64,000 nt of DNA. Source: Pseudomonas sp. PDM18. Lineage in GTDB: Bacteria; Pseudomonadota; Gammaproteobacteria; Pseudomonadales; Pseudomonadaceae. Positions 47,404 through 55,894 of this stretch are shown here, one piece after another. Location: positions 186,001 through 250,000 of the forward strand of contig NZ_JACVBX010000011.1 of NCBI RefSeq assembly GCF_014852585.1. Reading direction: 5' to 3'. Both the position numbers and the translations under genes were made by a program. The stretch's first letter is position 1, and each line of letters starts with the position of its first letter. The notes under the pieces were generated by a model. That model made no database searches and was not told the DNA's origin. It worked only from the letters and a program-made list of their open reading frames with translations.

Positions 47404-47739
47404 ATGAGCCGCGACAAGCAGCTTTTCCCGGAAGACGAAATCGGCGATGCCCTGTGGGCCCTGCAGGAAGACGGCGAAGACCTCTCCCTCGAGCATGAGG
47501 TGGAGTTCGCGGTGATCTTCCCGGACGAGCAGTCCGCCCTGGACTTCGCCATCATGCTGCTGCAGAACGGGCAGAAGGTGGCGTACTCCGAGTACGACGG
47601 CAACGACAAGCTGCCCTGGCAGGTCCTGGCCTACCCGGTGATGGAGCTCTCCCACGAGCACATCAGCGGCTACGCGGCGCTGCTGTCCGAGCACTCCGCC
47701 GACCTGGGCGGTCAGATGGACGGCTGGTCGGCGCTCTGA
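47404..47739 (+). CDS. RraB-family protein (RNase E inhibitor-like)
   Basis: The 111-residue acidic protein matches RraB/DUF1260: VEFAVIFPDEQSALDFAIMLLQNGQKVAYSEYDGNDKLPWQVLAYPVMEL (in parts) followed by HEHISGYAALLSEHSADLGGQMDGW. In E. coli, RraB binds the C-terminal scaffold of RNase E and changes degradosome composition. The presence of an RNase E partner elsewhere in the genome is assumed. TTGGAG precedes the ATG by seven bases. A terminator follows. Confidence 0.88.
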   Translation: MSRDKQLFPEDEIGDALWALQEDGEDLSLEHEVEFAVIFPDEQSALDFAIMLLQNGQKVAYSEYDGNDKLPWQVLAYPVMELSHEHISGYAALLSEHSADLGGQMDGWSAL

Positions 47740-47758
47740 TCGGCTGATGCTGCACGAG

Positions 47759-47785
47759 AAACGGCGCCTGCGGGCGCCGTTTTTC
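47759..47785 (+). terminator. Rho-independent terminator after the RraB-family gene
   Basis: Stem AAACGGCGCC / GGCGCCGTTT with loop TGCG and a T run. Confidence 0.9.
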
Positions 47786-48067
47786 TTTTGTGCGTCCGCC
47801 CTACGGGGCTGAATTGTAGGAGCGGGCCATGCCCGCGAACCGCCGGCAGGGCCGGCGCCAGCTGAATGCGCGGATGGTATCGGCGTGCACCTGTAAAACG
47901 GCTGCTCCTGCGCCAGCGGATGCCGTGGAGCTGAATTGCAGGAGCGCGTCATACGCGCGGTCGCGGGCATGGCCCGCTCCTACAGGGAAACTCCGTGTCT
48001 GCAGGAGGCTACTGTGTCCCCATGAAAAGACCCGCGCGAAGCGGGCCATTTCACTGCGGTGGAAGGC
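47786..48067. other. Intergenic repeat region
   Basis: No gene is seen. A GTAGGAGCGGGCCATGCCCGC palindrome (47816-47840) is matched in opposite orientation at 47963-47983, and a related GCAGGAGCGCG...CGCGCG half lies between them near 47939-47960. The block looks like a pair of REP-type elements in inverted orientation flanking about 120 bp of unassigned DNA. Confidence 0.6.
47816..47983. repeat. Inverted pair of REP-like palindromes
   Basis: The left unit (GTAGGAGCGGGCCATGCCCG at 47816) and the right unit (GCGGGCATGGCCCGCTCCTAC at 47963, 21 bp) are inverted copies. A half copy of the same motif is found at about 55853-55874 upstream of the histidine kinase end. Confidence 0.7.
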
Positions 48068-48727
48068 TCACTCCGGCAATGGTGCATTACGCGCCACCTG
48101 GCGCAGCGCCTGCTCGTAGTAGTCGGTGCTCTGCGCCCCGGAGATCAGCTGGCGACCATTGAGGATCACCGCCGGCACCGCACGGATGCCATGGCTGGTG
48201 TAGAAGTCCTCCTCGGCCACCACCTCGTCGGCGTAGGCGTCGCTGTCGAGGATTTCCCGCGCGCGCACCGCGTCCAGGCCGACGCTGACGGCCACTTCCA
48301 GCAGCACTTCCGGGTCGCTCGGGTCGCGCCCTTCGCCGAAGTAGGCGTGCAGCAGCGCCTGCTTCAGGGCGATGTCGCGGTGCGATTCACCCGCCCAGTG
48401 CAGCAGGCGATGGGCGTCGAAGGTGTTGTAGATGCGGCTGCGCTTCTTCAGGTCGAAGTGCACGCCGACCTCTTCGCCCATGGAACGCAGGTGCTCCTGA
48501 TTGCGGGCGATGTCCTCGGCGCTGCTGCCGTACTTGCGCTGCAGGTGCTCCACCAGGTCTTCCCCTTCGGCGGGCATGTCGGCATTCAGCTCGAAGGGCT
48601 TGATGCGCAGTTCCACGGTCAGTTCGCCGTCCACGCGGCGCATGGCTTCCAGCAGGCCGTTAAGGCCGATGGCGCACCAGGGGCAGACCACGTCGGAGAC
48701 GAAATCGATGGTGATGGCGTCGCTCAT
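48068..48727 (-). CDS. DsbA-family oxidoreductase (FrnE-like)
   Basis: The 219-residue protein has the thioredoxin-fold active site CPWC at C15-C18 right at the N-terminus (DVVCPWCAIG), the FrnE mark. The helical insertion (RNQEHLRSMGEEVGVHFDL) and GIRAVPAVILNG (cis-Pro) follow. It lacks a signal peptide, so it is cytoplasmic; FrnE-type proteins may handle disulphides or small-molecule isomerisation. The ATG at 48727 places the active site in the usual position. It is monocistronic as far as can be seen. Confidence 0.9.
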   Translation of the reverse strand: MSDAITIDFVSDVVCPWCAIGLNGLLEAMRRVDGELTVELRIKPFELNADMPAEGEDLVEHLQRKYGSSAEDIARNQEHLRSMGEEVGVHFDLKKRSRIYNTFDAHRLLHWAGESHRDIALKQALLHAYFGEGRDPSDPEVLLEVAVSVGLDAVRAREILDSDAYADEVVAEEDFYTSHGIRAVPAVILNGRQLISGAQSTDYYEQALRQVARNAPLPE

Positions 48728-48902
48728 GGGGCGAACTCCGGCAATTGGGCGAGCTTCCAGCATGGACCCGGAAGGGCGTTTCGATCCAGTGGCGAGACGG
48801 CCGGGAGTGTTTTCGCGTGCTTGCCGGTGCCTGCGCCGCCGGGCTGAAGCGCAGGCGGCGCAAGCGGGGATGGGGTGCGACGTCCCTGTCGCGATGGGGA
48901 AA

Positions 48903-51314
48903 TCAGAAGTCGACGGTCATCGACAGCTTCAGGGTGCGCGGGTCGCCCTGGGTCAGGTAGCCGCCGATGGTGGAGGCCCAGTACGACTTGTTGGCGACGT
49001 TCTCCAGGTTGGCGCGCAGGGTCACATCGCGCTCGTCCACCTTGAAGGCGTAGCGGGCGCCGAGGTCGAAGCGGGTCCAGGCCGGGATGCTCAGGTCGTT
49101 GGCCGTGTCCAGGTACTGGCCGCCGGTGCGTAGCACGCGGCCGTTGATGGCGGCGCCCTGGATGCCGGGGACGTCCCAGTCGGCGCCCAGGTTGTACTGG
49201 AAGGTCGGCACGCCCACGGCGCGGTTGCCGTCGGTCTTGCCGCCGGCAGTGTTCTTCAGCTCGGTGTCGATCCAGGTGCCGCCGGCCAGCAGGCGCAGGC
49301 CGTCGACCGGTTCGCCGAAGACGTTCAGCTCGATGCCACGGTTTTCCTGCTCGCCATCGACGCTGAAGATCTTCGAATCCGGGTCTGTGGTGCTGAAGGG
49401 CTGCTCGATGCGGTAGAAGGCCAGGTTGCCGCCGTAGCTGCCAAAGTCCAGCTTGGCCCCCAGTTCCACTTGCTTGGAACGGTTCGGCGCGAAGACTTCG
49501 CCGAAGTTCGCCGCGCTGCTGGGTGCCGTCGGGCCGGCGGCCAGGCCTTCGATGCGGTTGGCGTATAGCGACAGGTATTCGGTGGGCTTGACCACCAGAC
49601 CGTAGACCGGTGTGGTGATGGATTCGTCGTAGCTGGCGGTGCGCTTGCCGACGTAGTTCCAGCCGTCGGTGCCGATGCTCTGGCGGCGCACGCCCACGGT
49701 CAGCAGCACGCGGTCATCGAGGAAGCCCAGGGTGTCGGCGGCGGCCAGGCTCCTGTTCAGGGTCTTGCCGACGATGCCCGGGTCGCTGTAGTCGCCGCCG
49801 GCCAGGGTTGGCGCGGGTTTGGGCGTCTGCACCGGGTGGTAGAGGTCGGTCGGGTAGCGCTTGGTGGTCATGGTGTAGGCGCTGCGCTGTTCGGCCCAGA
49901 TGCCGGCGACGCTGAGGTTCATCTGGTGGCTGACCGGACCGGTGGCGAAGTGGCCGTTGAGGCCGGCCATGGCGCTCTTGTTGTCCTCGTCGTGGGTGGC
50001 GTCCATCATGCCGCCGCCCGCGTCGCCGCTGTTGTCGTTGAGGGTCAGCGCGGAGTAGGCGCCGTTCTCGCGGGTGTGCTTGGCGCCACCGGAGAGGTAG
50101 GCCGTCCAGTTGTCATTGAGGTCGTACTCGGCGCGGAACATGCCGAAGGTGTCTTCCAGCTGCGAGTAGCTCCAGGACTGGCCGTAGTTGTGGTCGGCAT
50201 CCGGGGCGTGGGGGATGCTGGTGACACCGCTGCCGACGTAGACCACCGGGCGGCCCTGGTTGATGCGCTGCTTCTGGTAGCCGAAGTCGGTGTTCAGGCG
50301 CAGGCGCTCGCCACGGTAGTCGAGGTTGACGGTGGCCAGCTTGTAGCGCTGGTTCTCGTCGTCGACGCCGGTCTCGCCCTCGCGCTGGGCCAGGTTGACC
50401 CGTGCGCCGAAGCGGTTGTCCTCGCCGAAGCGCTGGCCGAGGTCGAGGTGCTCGCCGATCTGGTTGTCGCTGCCGTAGCCCAGGGTCACGCTGCGGGTGG
50501 GGGTGTCCTCGGCGCGCTTGGTCTGCAGGTTGACCGCGCCGCCGATACCGCTGCCGCTGGGCGTCACGCCGTTGATGAAGGCGTTGGGGCCCCTGAACAG
50601 CTCGACGCGCTCCAGCGACTCGGTGCCGATGATCTGCCGCGGGGTGACGCCGTACAGGCCGTTGAGCGAGACATCGTCGGTGCTCAGCGGCAGGCCGCGG
50701 ATGACGAAGATCTGCGAGAAGTTGCCGTAGCCGTTGCCCTGGCGCACCGAGGCGTCGTTGAGCAGTACGTCGCCGACGGTCTGCGCCTGGGTGTCCTGGA
50801 TGGTCTTGGCGGTGTAGCTGGCGAAGCTGAAGGGCACGTCCTGGATATCCTGGTTGCCCATCATGCCCAGTTGCGCGCCCCGTGCGACCTGGCCGCCGGC
50901 ATAGGCGGGCGGCAGGTCACCGGGTTGCCGGGCGGCGCCGCTGACGGTGGTGGCGTCCATTTCCAGGGCGCCGCTGTCATCGGGGGCGGCCTCCACGCCG
51001 TAGCCACTGCTCTTGCGCACCAGGCGGTAGCTGCTGCCTTCAAGCAACTGCTCCAGGCCCTGCTCGGGGGCGAAGCTGCCTTTCAGGCCCGCGCTCTGCT
51101 GGCGGTTCAGCGCCTGCGCCTCGAACGCCAGCGGCACGCCGGCCTGGGCGGCGAAGCGCGCCAGCACCTCGCCCAGCGGGCCGGGGGCGATGTCGTACTG
51201 GCGCTGCTGGCTGGCGGCTTCGGCGGCCAGGCTGGGCAGCACGACGCCGCCGGTCAGGGCCAGGCCGACGGCCAGGGCGAGGGAGTGCGGGCGGAGGCGG
51301 GAGCGGAGGAGCAT
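48903..51314 (-). CDS. TonB-dependent siderophore receptor with STN signalling domain
   Basis: The 803-residue outer-membrane protein has a signal peptide (LALAVGLALTGGVVLPSLAAEA, in parts), an N-terminal STN domain at about residues 33-110 (YDIAPGPLGEVLARFAAQAGVPLAF), a plug domain (DVPFSFASYTAKTIQDT, FVIRGLPLSTDDVSLNG, GVTPSGSGIGGAVNLQTKR), and a beta-barrel ending LKLSMTVDF with the terminal Phe. The STN domain means it can signal to FecR. The ligand is unknown; a siderophore of the ferrichrome or similar class is plausible. AGGAA precedes the ATG. It follows the sigma/FecR pair but is separated from it by repeat elements. Confidence 0.93.
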   Translation of the reverse strand: MLLRSRLRPHSLALAVGLALTGGVVLPSLAAEAASQQRQYDIAPGPLGEVLARFAAQAGVPLAFEAQALNRQQSAGLKGSFAPEQGLEQLLEGSSYRLVRKSSGYGVEAAPDDSGALEMDATTVSGAARQPGDLPPAYAGGQVARGAQLGMMGNQDIQDVPFSFASYTAKTIQDTQAQTVGDVLLNDASVRQGNGYGNFSQIFVIRGLPLSTDDVSLNGLYGVTPRQIIGTESLERVELFRGPNAFINGVTPSGSGIGGAVNLQTKRAEDTPTRSVTLGYGSDNQIGEHLDLGQRFGEDNRFGARVNLAQREGETGVDDENQRYKLATVNLDYRGERLRLNTDFGYQKQRINQGRPVVYVGSGVTSIPHAPDADHNYGQSWSYSQLEDTFGMFRAEYDLNDNWTAYLSGGAKHTRENGAYSALTLNDNSGDAGGGMMDATHDEDNKSAMAGLNGHFATGPVSHQMNLSVAGIWAEQRSAYTMTTKRYPTDLYHPVQTPKPAPTLAGGDYSDPGIVGKTLNRSLAAADTLGFLDDRVLLTVGVRRQSIGTDGWNYVGKRTASYDESITTPVYGLVVKPTEYLSLYANRIEGLAAGPTAPSSAANFGEVFAPNRSKQVELGAKLDFGSYGGNLAFYRIEQPFSTTDPDSKIFSVDGEQENRGIELNVFGEPVDGLRLLAGGTWIDTELKNTAGGKTDGNRAVGVPTFQYNLGADWDVPGIQGAAINGRVLRTGGQYLDTANDLSIPAWTRFDLGARYAFKVDERDVTLRANLENVANKSYWASTIGGYLTQGDPRTLKLSMTVDF

Positions 51315-51414
51315 GGAGTGTTCCTGTCGGCGAATGGAGGTTGTCTTCCTCTTCACCGGGCGAAGTCGAAAAAGGTGTCAGGGGTGGGCGAAAAAAATTC
51401 AGAGAGGCCATTTT

Positions 51415-51494
51415 TAGGATGGCGTGGAGCGCAGCGATACCCATCGGTTCGTGCGGAAACAGCAGGGGTATGGCTTAGGCTCCACCCATCCTAC
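51415..51494. repeat. GTAGGATGG-ended inverted-repeat element, copy 2
   Basis: The 80-bp element starts TAGGATGGCGTGGAGCGC and ends GGCTCCACCCATCCTAC, the mirror orientation of the 43853-43934 copy, with the inner GATACCCAT / GGGGTATGG arms. Confidence 0.75.
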
Positions 51495-51526
51495 AAAGGT
51501 GCTCATGGCAAGGACGGTCGGCAGTT

Positions 51527-51604
51527 CGTAGGGCGCATAACGCGCCAGCGTTATCCGCCACGGGCATGCCGGCGGATAACCTGTTCCAGGTTATGCGCCC
51601 TACG
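51527..51604. repeat. GTAGGGCGCA-ended inverted-repeat element, copy 2
   Basis: The 78-bp element is very close to the 1583-1661 copy: GTAGGGCGCATAACGCGCC at the left, GGTTATGCGCCCTACG at the right. Confidence 0.78.
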
Positions 51605-51615
51605 GGGGTGGTCGT

Positions 51616-52551
51616 TCATGCCGGCTCCACGGTGACCCAATAGCGCGTCATCCGCCGCAGCTTCACCGGCAGCATGTCCGCCAGCAGCGCGAGGCCGGCG
51701 TCGCTGTCGCCCAGTGGGATCGCCCCGGTCACGCGCAGGTTCGCCAGGCGCGGGTCGCAGCGCAGGAAGCCGCTGCGGTAGCGGCCCAGCTCGCCCAGCA
51801 GGTCGTCCAGGCGCATGCCCTGGGCCAGCAGCATGCCGTTTTCCCAGGCGCTGGCGTTGGCATCCGCTGTCTGCAGCGGCTGGAAGCCCTGCGCGCCGAA
51901 CACCAGTTGCTGGCCGGCGCCGACTGTCTGGCTTGCGTAGCCCGGCAGCTCGATGCTGACCTCCTTGTCGAGCACCGCGACGCGGCATGCATCGCCCAGG
52001 TCGCGCAGGCTGAAACGTGCGGCCGGGGTGCGCAGCTGGCCGTGGCGGCTGTCGACGAGGAAGGGGCGCGGGTCGGGCAGGGCGTCGACGAGGATTTCGC
52101 CTTCGAGCAGGCTCAGGCGCCTTTCGCGGGCGTTGAAGGCCACGTTCACCGCGCTGTCGGTATTCAGGGTCAGCTGGCTGCCATCGGGCAGGCGCAGGTG
52201 CTTGCGCTCGCCCACGGCGGTGCGCAGGTCGGCGTTCCATTCCGCCCAGGGCAACTGCCGCGCCGCCAGCCAGGCGGCCGGCGCCACGGCCATCAGCACG
52301 CCCAGGCGGTTGAGCATCTGCCGGCGGCTCAGGCCGCTGCGTTGCAGGCTCTGCCGGCCCAGGCCCGGCGGCAGCTGGCGCAGGCCCAGCAGGGCTTCGG
52401 CGCGGCGCCAGGCTTCGGCGTGCTGGGCGCTGCGCGCGCGCCATTGCTCGATGGCCTGCAGGTCGGCGCTACTGGCGGGATGTTCGTTGAGGCGCACCAG
52501 CCAGTCGGCGGCTTCGCCGAGGATGCCGGGGTCCAGCGGTTGTTCGCGCAT
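51616..52551 (-). CDS. FecR-type anti-sigma factor / signal transducer
   Basis: The 311-residue protein has a cytoplasmic sigma-binding N-terminus ([34 protein letters not shown]), a single membrane helix near residues 85-98 ([13 protein letters not shown]), and a periplasmic FecR domain ([24 protein letters not shown] in parts, [22 protein letters not shown]). It should hold the sigma factor silent until the receptor signals. Its start overlaps the sigma gene stop (TGATG), as expected for co-translation. The receptor gene follows about 300 bases later on the same strand. Confidence 0.93.
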   Translation of the reverse strand: MREQPLDPGILGEAADWLVRLNEHPASSADLQAIEQWRARSAQHAEAWRRAEALLGLRQLPPGLGRQSLQRSGLSRRQMLNRLGVLMAVAPAAWLAARQLPWAEWNADLRTAVGERKHLRLPDGSQLTLNTDSAVNVAFNARERRLSLLEGEILVDALPDPRPFLVDSRHGQLRTPAARFSLRDLGDACRVAVLDKEVSIELPGYASQTVGAGQQLVFGAQGFQPLQTADANASAWENGMLLAQGMRLDDLLGELGRYRSGFLRCDPRLANLRVTGAIPLGDSDAGLALLADMLPVKLRRMTRYWVTVEPA

Positions 52552-53054
52552 CAGGCGATGCTCAGGCAGGCGACGAAGCCGGCGCGCATGTAGCGCTTCA
52601 CGCTGGCCAGGGAGATGCCCAGCTGCCCGGCGATCACCGGGTAGGTCAGGCCATCCAGTTGCGACAGCAGGAAGGCCTCGCGGGTCAGTGCCGGCAGCTC
52701 GCTCAGGGCGGCATCGATGCGCTCCAGCGCTTCGAGGATCAGCTCGCGGGTTTCCGGGCCGGGCGCCTGCTCTTCGGGCAGCGCGGCGACGCTTTCCAGA
52801 TAGGCGCGTTCGATCTCCTGACGCCGCCAGCGGTCCACCAGCAGGCCCTTGGCGATGTGGGTGAGGAGGGCGCGCGGGCGCTCGCCGAGGTCCTCCAGCG
52901 GCCGCCGCAGCAGGCGCAGGAAGGTGTCATGGGCGAGGTCGGCGGCATCCCAGGCGTTGCCCAGCCTGCCGCGCAGCCACTGCTGGAGCCAGCCGTTGTG
53001 CTCGTTGTAGAGGTTGTGCAGATGCTGCGGGGACGGGGTTTCGACGAGGGCCAC
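52551..53054 (-). CDS. ECF sigma factor, FecI-like (iron starvation)
   Basis: The 167-residue protein shows sigma region 2 ([40 protein letters not shown]) and region 4 ([37 protein letters not shown], in parts). It is of the FecI type that responds to a FecR partner. GTG at 53054 is the probable start. A 14-of-19 Fur-box match lies 25 bases upstream, so expression should rise in low iron. The cluster order sigma, fecR, receptor is standard for cell-surface signalling. Confidence 0.93.
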   Translation of the reverse strand: MALVETPSPQHLHNLYNEHNGWLQQWLRGRLGNAWDAADLAHDTFLRLLRRPLEDLGERPRALLTHIAKGLLVDRWRRQEIERAYLESVAALPEEQAPGPETRELILEALERIDAALSELPALTREAFLLSQLDGLTYPVIAGQLGISLASVKRYMRAGFVACLSIA

Positions 53055-53078
53055 AGTGTGTGCGTCAGATTTTCATTT

Positions 53079-53097
53079 GAGAATGCCTATCATTTTA
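53079..53097 (-). promoter_or_regulatory. Candidate Fur box upstream of the FecI-like gene
   Basis: On the minus strand TAAAATGATAGGCATTCTC matches 14 of 19 positions of the GATAATGATAATCATTATC consensus. It lies 25 bases before the GTG, over the expected promoter. Confidence 0.7.
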
Positions 53098-53312
53098 TGG
53101 TTTTCCCGCCGCATAGCGCAATGGCACGGCGGCGCAGCTGGTCGGACGACACCGCCCGCGACCCTCTGACACTGGAATTGCCACGAAGACGCGCTACCTT
53201 GAGCCTGTTGCGCTCAGAAATTTCTGATGCCGCACTTCCTTTCGCCGTCCCGCGCAGGCAACGGACCCGCAGCAGCAGGCCCGGCAGTCACCCAGCAGAT
53301 ACGGAGCACACC

Positions 53313-55421
53313 ATGGCTCGCACCACGCCTATCGAGCTTTACCGCAACATCGGCATCGTCGCCCACGTCGACGCCGGCAAGACCACGACCACCGAGCGCA
53401 TCCTTTTCTACACCGGTGTGAACCACAAGATGGGCGAGGTTCACGACGGCGCGGCGACCATGGACTGGATGGTGCAGGAGCAGGAGCGCGGCATCACCAT
53501 CACCTCGGCGGCCACCACGGCGTTCTGGCAGGGCTCCTCCAAGCAGTACCCCAACAAGTACCGCTTCAACATCATCGACACCCCCGGCCACGTGGACTTC
53601 ACCATCGAGGTGGAGCGCTCCCTGCGCGTGCTCGACGGCGCGGTGGTGGTGTTCAGCGGCGCCGATGGCGTCGAGCCGCAGTCCGAGACGGTCTGGCGCC
53701 AGGCCAACAAGTACCACGTGCCGCGCCTGGCCTACGTCAACAAGATGGACCGCCAGGGCGCCGACTTCCTCCGTGTGGTGGCGCAGATCAAGCAGCGCCT
53801 GGGGCATACCCCGGTGCCGATCCAGCTGGCCATCGGCTCGGAAGAAACCTTCGCCGGGCAGATCGACCTGGTGAAGATGAAGGCCATCGTCTGGAACGAC
53901 GCCGACCAGGGCACCAGCTACACCGAGGAACCTATCCCGGCCGAACTGCAGGCGCTGGCGGACGAGTGGCGCGCGCACATGGTCGAGGCCGCGGCCGAAG
54001 CCAACGACGAGCTGATGAACAAGTACCTCGAAGGCCAGGAACTGACCATCGAGGAGATCAAGGCCGGCCTGCGCCAGCGCACCCTGGCCAACCAGATCGT
54101 CCCGGCGGTGCTGGGCTCCTCGTTCAAGAACAAGGGTGTGCCGCTGGTGCTCGATGCAGTGATCGACTACCTGCCGGCGCCCACGGAAATCCCCGCGATC
54201 AACGGCACCGACCCGGACGACGAAGAGAAGCACCTGGAACGCCACGCCGACGACAGCGAGCCGTTCTCCGCGCTCGCCTTCAAGATCGCCACTGACCCCT
54301 TCGTCGGCACCCTGACCTTCGCCCGCGTCTATTCCGGCGTACTGAGCAGCGGCGACGCCGTGCTCAACTCGGTGAAGATCAAGAAGGAGCGCGTCGGCCG
54401 CATGGTGCAGATGCACGCCAACCAGCGCGAAGAGATCAAGGAAGTGCGCGCCGGCGACATCGCCGCGCTGATCGGCATGAAGGACGTCACCACTGGCGAC
54501 ACCCTGTGCTCCATCGACAAGCCGATCATCCTCGAGCGCATGGACTTCCCCGATCCGGTGATCTCCGTGGCTGTGGAACCCAAGACCAAGGCCGACCAGG
54601 AGAAGATGGGCATCGCCCTGTCCAAGCTGGCCCAGGAAGACCCCTCGTTCCGCGTGAAAACCGATGAGGAAACCGGGCAGACCATCATCTCCGGCATGGG
54701 CGAGTTGCACCTGGACATCATCGTCGACCGCATGCGCCGCGAGTTCAACGTCGAGGCCAACATCGGCAAGCCGCAGGTGGCGTACCGCGAGGCGATCCGC
54801 AAGAAGTGCGAGATCGAAGGCAAGTTCGTCCGCCAGTCCGGCGGCCGTGGCCAGTTCGGCCACTGCTGGATTCGCTTCGAGCCGGGCGACGAGGGCAAGG
54901 ACGGGCTGGAGTTCGTCAACGAGGTGGTCGGCGGTGTGATCCCGCGCGAGTTCATCCCGGCGATCCAGAAGGGCATCGAGGAACAGATGCAGAACGGCGT
55001 GCTCGCCGGCTACCCGCTGATCGGCCTCAAAGCCTCGGTGTTCGACGGCTCCTACCACGACGTCGACTCCAGCGAGATGGCGTTCAAGATCGCCGCTTCC
55101 ATGGCTACCAAGCAGCTCTCGCAGAAGGGCGGCGCGGTGCTGCTGGAGCCGGTGATGAAGGTCGAGGTGGTGACGCCCGAGGACTACATGGGCGACGTGA
55201 TGGGCGACCTCAACCGCCGTCGCGGGCTGATCCAGGGCATGGAGGATACGCCGGCAGGCAAGGTCATCCGCGCCGAGGTGCCGCTGGGCGAGATGTTCGG
55301 TTACGCCACGGACGTGCGCTCGATGTCCCAGGGGCGGGCGAGCTACTCGATGGAGTTCACCAAGTACGCCGAGGCGCCGGTGAACATTGCCGAGGCGATC
55401 ATCAAGAAGTCCCAGGGGTAA
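53313..55421 (+). CDS. fusA2: Elongation factor G, second copy (FusA2-type)
   Basis: The 702-residue GTPase carries [19 protein letters not shown] (P-loop), [11 protein letters not shown] (switch I), DTPGHVDFT and NKMDRQGAD. Domain IV/V features ([17 protein letters not shown] and [15 protein letters not shown]) complete a full EF-G. Its length equals P. aeruginosa FusA2, a second EF-G outside the str operon; the main copy is presumably elsewhere. It catalyses ribosome translocation and may matter under stress or in ribosome recycling. It is divergent from the FecI-like gene with a 258-base gap and is followed by a terminator. Confidence 0.93.
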   Translation: MARTTPIELYRNIGIVAHVDAGKTTTTERILFYTGVNHKMGEVHDGAATMDWMVQEQERGITITSAATTAFWQGSSKQYPNKYRFNIIDTPGHVDFTIEVERSLRVLDGAVVVFSGADGVEPQSETVWRQANKYHVPRLAYVNKMDRQGADFLRVVAQIKQRLGHTPVPIQLAIGSEETFAGQIDLVKMKAIVWNDADQGTSYTEEPIPAELQALADEWRAHMVEAAAEANDELMNKYLEGQELTIEEIKAGLRQRTLANQIVPAVLGSSFKNKGVPLVLDAVIDYLPAPTEIPAINGTDPDDEEKHLERHADDSEPFSALAFKIATDPFVGTLTFARVYSGVLSSGDAVLNSVKIKKERVGRMVQMHANQREEIKEVRAGDIAALIGMKDVTTGDTLCSIDKPIILERMDFPDPVISVAVEPKTKADQEKMGIALSKLAQEDPSFRVKTDEETGQTIISGMGELHLDIIVDRMRREFNVEANIGKPQVAYREAIRKKCEIEGKFVRQSGGRGQFGHCWIRFEPGDEGKDGLEFVNEVVGGVIPREFIPAIQKGIEEQMQNGVLAGYPLIGLKASVFDGSYHDVDSSEMAFKIAASMATKQLSQKGGAVLLEPVMKVEVVTPEDYMGDVMGDLNRRRGLIQGMEDTPAGKVIRAEVPLGEMFGYATDVRSMSQGRASYSMEFTKYAEAPVNIAEAIIKKSQG

Positions 55422-55439
55422 AGGTGGCCTGAGTGGACG

Positions 55440-55463
55440 ACGGCGCCTTCGGGCGCCGTTTTT
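55440..55463 (+). terminator. Rho-independent terminator after fusA2
   Basis: Stem ACGGCGCC / GGCGCCGT with loop TTCG and five T, directly followed by a GCGAGCTTGCTCGC palindrome. Confidence 0.92.
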
Positions 55464-55464
55464 C

Positions 55465-55487
55465 GTAGGAGCGAGCTTGCTCGCGAA
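55465..55487. repeat. REP-like palindrome GCGAGCTTGCTCGC
   Basis: Inverted orientation of the palindrome at 1684-1706 (GTAGGAGCGAGCTTGCTCGC). It sits immediately after the fusA2 terminator. Confidence 0.75.
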
Positions 55488-55894
55488 CAGCTCTTGGTTC
55501 TTGGCTTATCTGTTTGAAGTCTTCCAGTGAAACAACCGCACGCGCCGAAGTGCCCCTTTCAGGAGGCCGAAGGTGATCGGAGTTTCAGGGGCCCGCGTTG
55601 ACGGGCCATCCCTGGCCCGACAACGCGGGCCCCTGAAACTCCGAGGAACCGAGGGTACTTTTCGCGGAGCGAAAAGCCGGATGTCAGGGGCGAGACCTTT
55701 GCCTACTTTGCGTCGCTTGGCAAAGTAGGTCGCCCGAGGGGGCGAAATAAGAAGCCCGGGCGTATGCCAAAGCGGCGCTGGAACGCCCAGGCCGAAGCAG
55801 AAAATCTGCGGCGCCGGAGCAAAGGGTAGACGCCGGCCCTGCCGACGGATCGCTGGCATGGCCCGCTCCTACAAGGGGTGCGCTGGGGTGTCCC
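55488..55894. other. Non-coding multi-hairpin element between fusA2 and the histidine kinase
   Basis: A 407-base gap with three successive strong hairpins: 55577-55644 (24-bp perfect outer stem, further 7-bp inner stem, 4-base loop), 55658-55676 (8-bp stem) and 55702-55729 (10-bp stem, extended by flanking GGCGA / TCGCC). A half REP palindrome ends it near 55853-55874. A minus-strand open frame of 117 codons spans it, but its content follows the stem sequences and I do not call it a gene. Confidence 0.7.
55577..55644. repeat. 24-bp perfect inverted repeat (hairpin of the multi-hairpin element)
   Basis: Left arm 55577-55600 (TCGGAGTTTCAGGGGCCCGC...) pairs perfectly with 55621-55644. Inside, GGGCCA-TCCC-TGGCCC adds a second stem after one A-A mismatch, giving about 31 paired positions. 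Confidence 0.9.

Larger units (their letters stand above)
51315..51615. other. FecR-receptor intergenic region with two repeat elements
   Basis: A 301-base gap on the minus-strand transcript path between fecR and the receptor. It contains two head-to-tail inverted-repeat elements of different families (51415-51494 and 51527-51604). About 100 bases nearest the receptor start probably hold its own promoter or leader. Confidence 0.6.

Noticed and set aside
52659..53312. In-frame extension of fusA2 upstream of 53313
   Set aside because: It is antisense to the sigma-factor gene; EF-G length and homology start at 53313.
55506..55859. 117-codon minus-strand frame over the multi-hairpin element
   Set aside because: The translation follows the stem-loop sequences and has no ribosome site or recognisable fold; the DNA structure explains the frame.
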